In this document: positions 59,733 through 64,000 of the stretch, piece after piece
How the letters are laid out: each line of letters begins with the position of its first letter
Position numbering within the stretch: the stretch's first letter is position 1
Assembly: GCF_001426745.1 (NCBI RefSeq)
Contig: NZ_LMFI01000016.1
Coordinates: forward strand, 204,176 to 268,175
Reading direction: 5' to 3'
DNA length: 64,000 bases
From: Nocardioides sp. Root140
GTDB taxonomy: Bacteria; Actinomycetota; Actinomycetes; Propionibacteriales; Nocardioidaceae
Made by a program: the position numbers and the translations under genes
The notes under the pieces: generated by a model
What the model was told of the DNA's origin: nothing
Databases searched by the model: none
Seen by the model: the letters and a program-made list of their open reading frames with translations, nothing else

Positions 59733-60848
59733 ATGAAGACCCAGGCCGCAGTCGTCATCGAAGCCGGCAAGCCGATCGAGATCGAGGAGCTGACCCTTGA
59801 CAAGCCGCGCGAGGGCGAGGTGCTGATCCAGTACACGCACGCCGGCCTGTGCCACTCCGACGTACACGTCGCGCACGGCGACCTCGAGGCCCGGCTGCCG
59901 ATGGTGCTCGGGCACGAGGGCGCCGGGATCATCCAGGAGGTCGGCCCCGGCGTGACCCGCGTGAAGGTGGGCGACCACGTGGTCTGCTCCTTCATCCCGA
60001 ACTGCGGCAGCTGCCGCTACTGCGCCAACGGCCAGCAGTCCATCTGCGACATGGGCGCGACGATCCTCGAGGGCTACCTGCCCGGCGAGCGTTTCCCGAT
60101 CACCGGCCCCCGCGGTGAGTACGGCGCGATGTGCATGCTCGGCACGTTCAGCCAGTACGGCGTCATCCACCAGAACTCGTGCGTCAAGGTCGACGACGAC
60201 CTGCCGCTCGAGAAGGCGGTTCTCGTCGGGTGCGGCGTACCCACGGGCTGGGGTGCCGCGGTGAACACGGCGAACGTGAAGGCCGGCGAGACCGTCCTTG
60301 TCGTCGGTGTCGGCGGCATCGGCATCAACGCCGTCCAGGGCGCGCGTCTCGCCGGAGCGAAGAACATCATCGCGATCGACCCGCTGGAGAACAAGCGCGA
60401 GAAGGCGATGGAGCTCGGCGCCACGCACAGCTTCGCGAGCACCGACGAGGCCATGGAGGCGCTGACCGACATGACCCGTGGCCAGATGGCCGACTCGGCC
60501 ATCCTCACGCCCGGCCTGATGACCTCCGAGATCGTCGCCGGTGGCTTCAACGCGGTCGGCAAGGGTGGCGTGGTGGTGCTCACCGGCCTCAACAAGCTGG
60601 AGGAGCAGACCATCGAGCTGCCCGGCTCGATCATGACGCTCTTCCGCAAGTCGCTGAAGGGCAGCCTGTTCGGCGACTGCAACCCGACGACCGACATCCC
60701 CAGGATCCTCGGGCTCTACCAGAGCGGTGACATCAAGCTCGACGAGATCATCACCCGCACGTACACGCTCGACCAGGTCAATGAGGGGTACGACGACCTG
60801 CTCGCCGGCAAGAACGTCCGCGGCGTCGTCGTCCACAGCCACGACTGA
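59733..60848 (+). CDS. NDMA-type zinc alcohol dehydrogenase
   Basis: 371 aa from ATG 59733 (GAGGAG). Zinc medium-chain dehydrogenase: catalytic site GLCHSDVHV and GHEGAGII. Structural zinc cysteines lie in FIPNCGSCRYCANGQQSIC, and the cofactor loop is VVGVGGIGINAVQGA. Close in layout to mycofactocin/NDMA-dependent alcohol dehydrogenases, which keep tightly bound NAD. Oxidises a primary alcohol; expected partner of the aldehyde dehydrogenase. Confidence 0.9.
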   Translation: MKTQAAVVIEAGKPIEIEELTLDKPREGEVLIQYTHAGLCHSDVHVAHGDLEARLPMVLGHEGAGIIQEVGPGVTRVKVGDHVVCSFIPNCGSCRYCANGQQSICDMGATILEGYLPGERFPITGPRGEYGAMCMLGTFSQYGVIHQNSCVKVDDDLPLEKAVLVGCGVPTGWGAAVNTANVKAGETVLVVGVGGIGINAVQGARLAGAKNIIAIDPLENKREKAMELGATHSFASTDEAMEALTDMTRGQMADSAILTPGLMTSEIVAGGFNAVGKGGVVVLTGLNKLEEQTIELPGSIMTLFRKSLKGSLFGDCNPTTDIPRILGLYQSGDIKLDEIITRTYTLDQVNEGYDDLLAGKNVRGVVVHSHD

Positions 60849-60861
60849 GGTGGCGCTTCCC

Positions 60862-61800
60862 GTGACACAGACGTCCTCCGTGGGCCCGGCCGCCGATGCC
60901 GGACCCACGGAGGTCATCGAGCGCGCCGCCGAGGCGGAGCTGCTCGAGGCGGCCCTGCTCAGCGGCGCCCACGTGCTGCTGGAGGGGCCGCCCGGGACCG
61001 GCAAGTCGACCCTGCTGCGGCAGGTCGCGACCGGGCGCCGGATCGCCTTCGTGATGGTCGAGGGCAACGCCGAACTCACCCCGGCGCGCCTGATCGGTCA
61101 CTTCGACCCGGCGTTGGTGCTGACCAAGGGCTACGTGCCGGACATCTTCGCCGACGGGCCGCTGCTCGAGGCGATGCGCACGGGCGGGCTGCTCTACGTC
61201 GAGGAGCTCAACCGGATCCCGGAGGAGACCCTCAACGTCCTGCTGACCGCGATGTCCGAGCTCGAGATCACCGTGCCCCGCCTGGGTCGGGTCGCGGCGG
61301 CGCCGGGCTTCGCCCTCGTCGCGGCGATGAACCCGTTCGACGCGGTCGGTACGGCGCGGGTCTCGGGCGCGCTCTACGACCGCACCTGCCGCATCTCGAT
61401 GGACTACCAGACCGCCGAGGCCGAGCAGGAGATCGTCGGCCTGCGCACCCGCGACATCGACCCGACCTGGCGCGCCCGGGTCGTCGAGCTGGTCCGCAGC
61501 ACGCGCGACCACGACGACATCCGCTTCGGGTCGTCGGTGCGCGGCGCGATCGACGTCGCCCGCCTGTCCGTCGAGCTGGCCCGCTTGCGCGGCACCACCA
61601 CCGACGACTGGCACGTCGGGCTGGCCGCCGCCAAGGCCGCGCTGTCCGGACGGATCCGACTGCACGACGGCTGCGACCGCACGCCCGAGCAGGTCGTCAC
61701 CGCGTTGTACGTCGCGGTCTTCGGTGCGGAACCGAGCGAGTCGGACCGCGACCCGGCCTCCGACTCCGACGCGTCCCCGGGGTCGCCGGGGGAACCCTGA
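60862..61800 (+). CDS. MoxR-family AAA+ ATPase
   Basis: 312 aa from GTG 60862 (GAGGTGG upstream; GTG 60850 also possible). Walker A GPPGTGKSTLL, Walker B LLYVEELNRIPEE, sensor-1 AAMNPFD. The C-terminus is Asp/Ser/Pro-rich. MoxR proteins act as chaperones that load metal or cofactor with a VWA partner, encoded next. Directly after adh, so it may mature or service that dehydrogenase. Confidence 0.9.
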   Translation: MTQTSSVGPAADAGPTEVIERAAEAELLEAALLSGAHVLLEGPPGTGKSTLLRQVATGRRIAFVMVEGNAELTPARLIGHFDPALVLTKGYVPDIFADGPLLEAMRTGGLLYVEELNRIPEETLNVLLTAMSELEITVPRLGRVAAAPGFALVAAMNPFDAVGTARVSGALYDRTCRISMDYQTAEAEQEIVGLRTRDIDPTWRARVVELVRSTRDHDDIRFGSSVRGAIDVARLSVELARLRGTTTDDWHVGLAAAKAALSGRIRLHDGCDRTPEQVVTALYVAVFGAEPSESDRDPASDSDASPGSPGEP

Positions 61801-62753
61801 GCCCGCCGCCGTCGGCGGGCTCACCCCCAGCGTCCAGCACCCCGGAGTCACGTCAGCGCAAGTCGGCGCCGCGCACGACCGGGCGGGCCGAGCTCGACAA
61901 GTTCCCGACGTTCGCCGAGCTCTCCCCCGAGGTCGGCGAGCTCGACCTCGAGGCGCTCGACGACGCCCTGCGCAACGACCCGGACGACACCCTGACGCTG
62001 CTGGTCGAGATGTCGCACGCCACGGACGAGGGCCTGCGGGCCGCCGTACGCCGCCTGGCACCGCGGCTGATCCTCGACCAGACCCGTCGCGGCATCCCGC
62101 GCAACCGCGGGGTCTCGAGACCTCGCACGGTGCCGGCCCATCGCAGTGGCGACCTTGACATCGAGCGTTCGATGGATGCGATCGTCGGGGCCCGCGCGGA
62201 GGCGCGGATGCCCTCGCTCGAGGAGATGTCGGCGGTGGACTGGGCGCGACCGGAGCTGGCCCTGTGCCTGGTGATCGACCACTCGGGATCGATGAACGGT
62301 GCCCGGCTGACCACGGCCGCGGTGGCCGGTGCCGCGTGCCTGACGTTCGCCCCCGAGGAGCATGCCGTCCTGGCGTTCGCGGCCAGGACCACCGCACTGA
62401 AGCGGATCGCGGATGCCAGCACGCCGACCCGGACCGTCGAGCGGATCCTCGCCCTGCGCGGCCACGGCACGACCGCCCTGGCCGACGCGCTGCGTGAGGC
62501 ACAGGTGCAGCTGGCCGGCGCCCGGGCCCGGCGTCGGGTGGTGCTCCTGCTCTCCGACTGCCGCGACACCGACGACGCCGACGTCACCCGGGTCGCCCGG
62601 GGCCTCGACGAGCTGGTGATCCTGGCCCCGGCGGACGACGATGACGAGGCCCAGCGGCTGGCCCGTGACAGTGGCGCCCGGGTCGCGGCGATCGGCTCGG
62701 TGCTCGACGTACCCGCCGCACTGAACCGTCTGATCGCCGACGACCGGGCCTGA
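61797..62753 (+). CDS. VWA-domain partner of the MoxR ATPase, probable CTG start
   Basis: 318 aa if read from CTG 61797, which overlaps the MoxR stop (CTGA) and has GGGGGAA just upstream. No ATG, GTG or TTG occurs in frame before ATG 62010, yet the earlier residues (DKFPTFAELSPEVGELDLE) look like real coding. The MIDAS motif is DHSGSMNGARL at ~160-170, with later Asp in LSDCRDTDD. It binds the ATPase or its target. Confidence 0.8.
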   Translation: MSPPPSAGSPPASSTPESRQRKSAPRTTGRAELDKFPTFAELSPEVGELDLEALDDALRNDPDDTLTLLVEMSHATDEGLRAAVRRLAPRLILDQTRRGIPRNRGVSRPRTVPAHRSGDLDIERSMDAIVGARAEARMPSLEEMSAVDWARPELALCLVIDHSGSMNGARLTTAAVAGAACLTFAPEEHAVLAFAARTTALKRIADASTPTRTVERILALRGHGTTALADALREAQVQLAGARARRRVVLLLSDCRDTDDADVTRVARGLDELVILAPADDDDEAQRLARDSGARVAAIGSVLDVPAALNRLIADDRA

Positions 62754-62761
62754 TCGGCTGC

Positions 62762-63901
62762 CTACTCCCCCGGCGCCACCGGGAGGACGGGTGGCGCGAC
62801 GCGGTACGTCGCGGGCGTCCGTGACATCCGGATCGGGTGCGCCACCTGACGGACGGGACTGCTCCGCCCCGGGCCGCCGACCTCCACGACCGGGTCGAGA
62901 CCCAGCGACTCGGCCAGCGCCACCGCCTGGGCGAGGTCGTTGATCGGCCCGCACGGAACCCCGCACGCGGACAGGGTGGCGAACCAGTGGTCGGCGGACT
63001 CCTCGCGCAACCGGTCCTCGAGCTCGGCGACGAGCACGTCACGGTGCGCCACCCGCGCGGAGTTGGTCGCGAAGCGCGGGTCCTCGGCCAGGGCGTCACG
63101 CTCCAGCGCGACGGCCAGGTTGCGGAACAGCTTGTCGTTGGCGGCCGCGACGGCCAGCGGACGGTCGGCCGTGGCGAACACTTCGTACGGCGCGATGCTC
63201 GGATGCTTGTTGCCCATCGCCTTCGGCACAGCCCCGGTCGTGACGTGTGCCGAGGCCTGGTTGGTCAGCGCGGAGAGCAACGAGGACAGCAGGTTCACCT
63301 CGACCCGCTGCCCGACACCGGAGCCGGCCCGGTGCACGAGGGCGGCCTGGATCCCGATCGTGGCGTGCAGCCCGGTGATCACGTCGACCAGTGCGACACC
63401 GGCCTTCATCGGTCCGGAGTCCGCGTCACCGGTCAAGCTCATCAGCCCACCGACGGCCTGGACCACGAGGTCGTAGCCGGGCAGGTCGGCGCCCGCGCCC
63501 GAGCCGAACCCGGTCACCGAGCAGTAGACGAGCCCGGGGTGCTCTGCCGCCAGGTCGTCGTACCCGAGGCCGAACTTCTCCATCGTGCCCGTCCGGAAGT
63601 TCTCGATCAGGACGTCGCAGGAGGCCACCAGGTCCCGCGCCTGTCCCTGCCCTTCCTCGGTGCGCAGGTCGATCACCACGGTGTCCTTGTTGCGGTTCAC
63701 CGACAGGAAGTACGTCGACTCGCCCTCGTGCCACGGCGGCCCCCAGGCCCGGGTCTCGTCGCCGCCGTCGGGCCGCTCGACCTTGATCACCTCGGCGCCG
63801 AGGTCCGCGAGCAGCATGGTGGCGTACGGCGCGGCGAGCACCCTGCTGAAGTCGGCGATGCGCACGCCCGCCAGGGCTCCGGCGGAGTCCTGATCGGTCA
63901 C
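62762..63901 (-). CDS. Class III (CaiB/BaiF) CoA-transferase
   Basis: 379 aa. Family features: RIADFSRVLAAPYATMLLADLGAEVIKVE, SVNRNKDTVVIDLR, CDVLIENFRTGTMEKFGLGY (catalytic Asp expected nearby), and PGYDLVVQAVGGLMSLTG. The GTG start overlaps the stop of the upstream acyl-CoA dehydrogenase. It probably activates a dicarboxylic acid such as glutarate, suggested by that neighbour. Confidence 0.88.
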   Translation of the reverse strand: MTDQDSAGALAGVRIADFSRVLAAPYATMLLADLGAEVIKVERPDGGDETRAWGPPWHEGESTYFLSVNRNKDTVVIDLRTEEGQGQARDLVASCDVLIENFRTGTMEKFGLGYDDLAAEHPGLVYCSVTGFGSGAGADLPGYDLVVQAVGGLMSLTGDADSGPMKAGVALVDVITGLHATIGIQAALVHRAGSGVGQRVEVNLLSSLLSALTNQASAHVTTGAVPKAMGNKHPSIAPYEVFATADRPLAVAAANDKLFRNLAVALERDALAEDPRFATNSARVAHRDVLVAELEDRLREESADHWFATLSACGVPCGPINDLAQAVALAESLGLDPVVEVGGPGRSSPVRQVAHPIRMSRTPATYRVAPPVLPVAPGE

Positions 63902-64000
63902 CGGTAGGCCGACTCGCCGGTGACGGCCTGGCCGATGATCAACTGGTGCACCTCACTGGTGCCCTCATAGGTCAACACCGACTCCAGGTTGTTCGCATGC
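63898..64000 (-). CDS. Acyl-CoA dehydrogenase, probably glutaryl-CoA type (C-terminal 33 residues)
   Basis: Only the end is in the window: HANNLESVLTYEGTSEVHQL then IIGQAVTGESAYR and TGA. This contains the catalytic-base neighbourhood YEGTSEVH and the QAVTGESAYR tail typical of glutaryl-CoA dehydrogenases. It is translated into the CoA-transferase by a GTGA overlap. Confidence 0.85.
   Translation of the reverse strand, partial: HANNLESVLTYEGTSEVHQLIIGQAVTGESAYR

Overview
This window is a very GC-rich actinobacterial chromosome segment, roughly 70% G+C by eye. It most resembles Nocardioides or a close Nocardioidaceae relative. Evidence for this is the gene order dacB–DUF2342–tilS–hpt–ftsH–folE–folP–folB–folK–DUF3180, a DUF1918 gene, an NDMA-type alcohol dehydrogenase, frequent GTG starts with ATGA/GTGA overlaps, and dispersed palindromic repeats. 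I saw no rRNA, tRNA, CRISPR array, transposase or phage gene. The genus is an inference.

1–11.2 kb is cell-surface polymer synthesis: a LicD-type/methyltransferase fusion, a GT2 glycosyltransferase, a membrane acyltransferase with an SGNH domain, a bifunctional CDP-ribitol synthase, and a large TagF-like polyol-phosphate transferase. Together they point to a ribitol-phosphate type teichoic acid or similar glycopolymer. A roughly 200-bp near-palindrome separates two of the convergent genes.

11.2–14.9 kb encodes an osmoprotectant (OpuC/ProU-like) ABC importer. Between its two permease genes lies a 71-bp tandem triplication. Each unit is a 24-codon micro-ORF joined to its neighbours by ATGA overlaps.

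15–26.9 kb is the conserved folate/FtsH/purine salvage/tRNA-lysidine/cell-wall operon, followed by divergent inorganic pyrophosphatase. 27–31.7 kb carries an acyl-CoA oxidase-like enzyme, a secreted NlpC/P60 hydrolase with a structured leader and a 20-bp palindrome upstream, and a PAP2 membrane protein. 31.7–35.6 kb is a thiamine importer (thiBPQ) behind a TPP riboswitch.

35.6–37.4 kb is an ECF41 sigma factor plus its AhpD-like partner, enclosed by 69-bp inverted repeats and preceded by an ECF41-type promoter. 37.4–40.4 kb holds an MBL hydrolase, an SDR and an NAD(P)-dependent reductase behind a KstR-like palindrome. 40.4–44.4 kb holds small conserved genes, threonine dehydratase and a D-amino-acid-dehydrogenase-like flavoprotein.

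44.5–55.1 kb is an apparently complete nonulosonic (legionaminic-type) acid pathway: a NeuD/LegH-like acyltransferase, NeuB, NeuC, LegC, LegB, PtmE and a CMP-transferase. It also has a second acyltransferase/SGNH protein and a polysialyltransferase-like glycosyltransferase. 55.1–64 kb contains a PucR regulator, an aldehyde/alcohol dehydrogenase pair around a Fis-type regulator with matching inverted-repeat sites, a MoxR–VWA pair, a class III CoA-transferase and the end of an acyl-CoA dehydrogenase.
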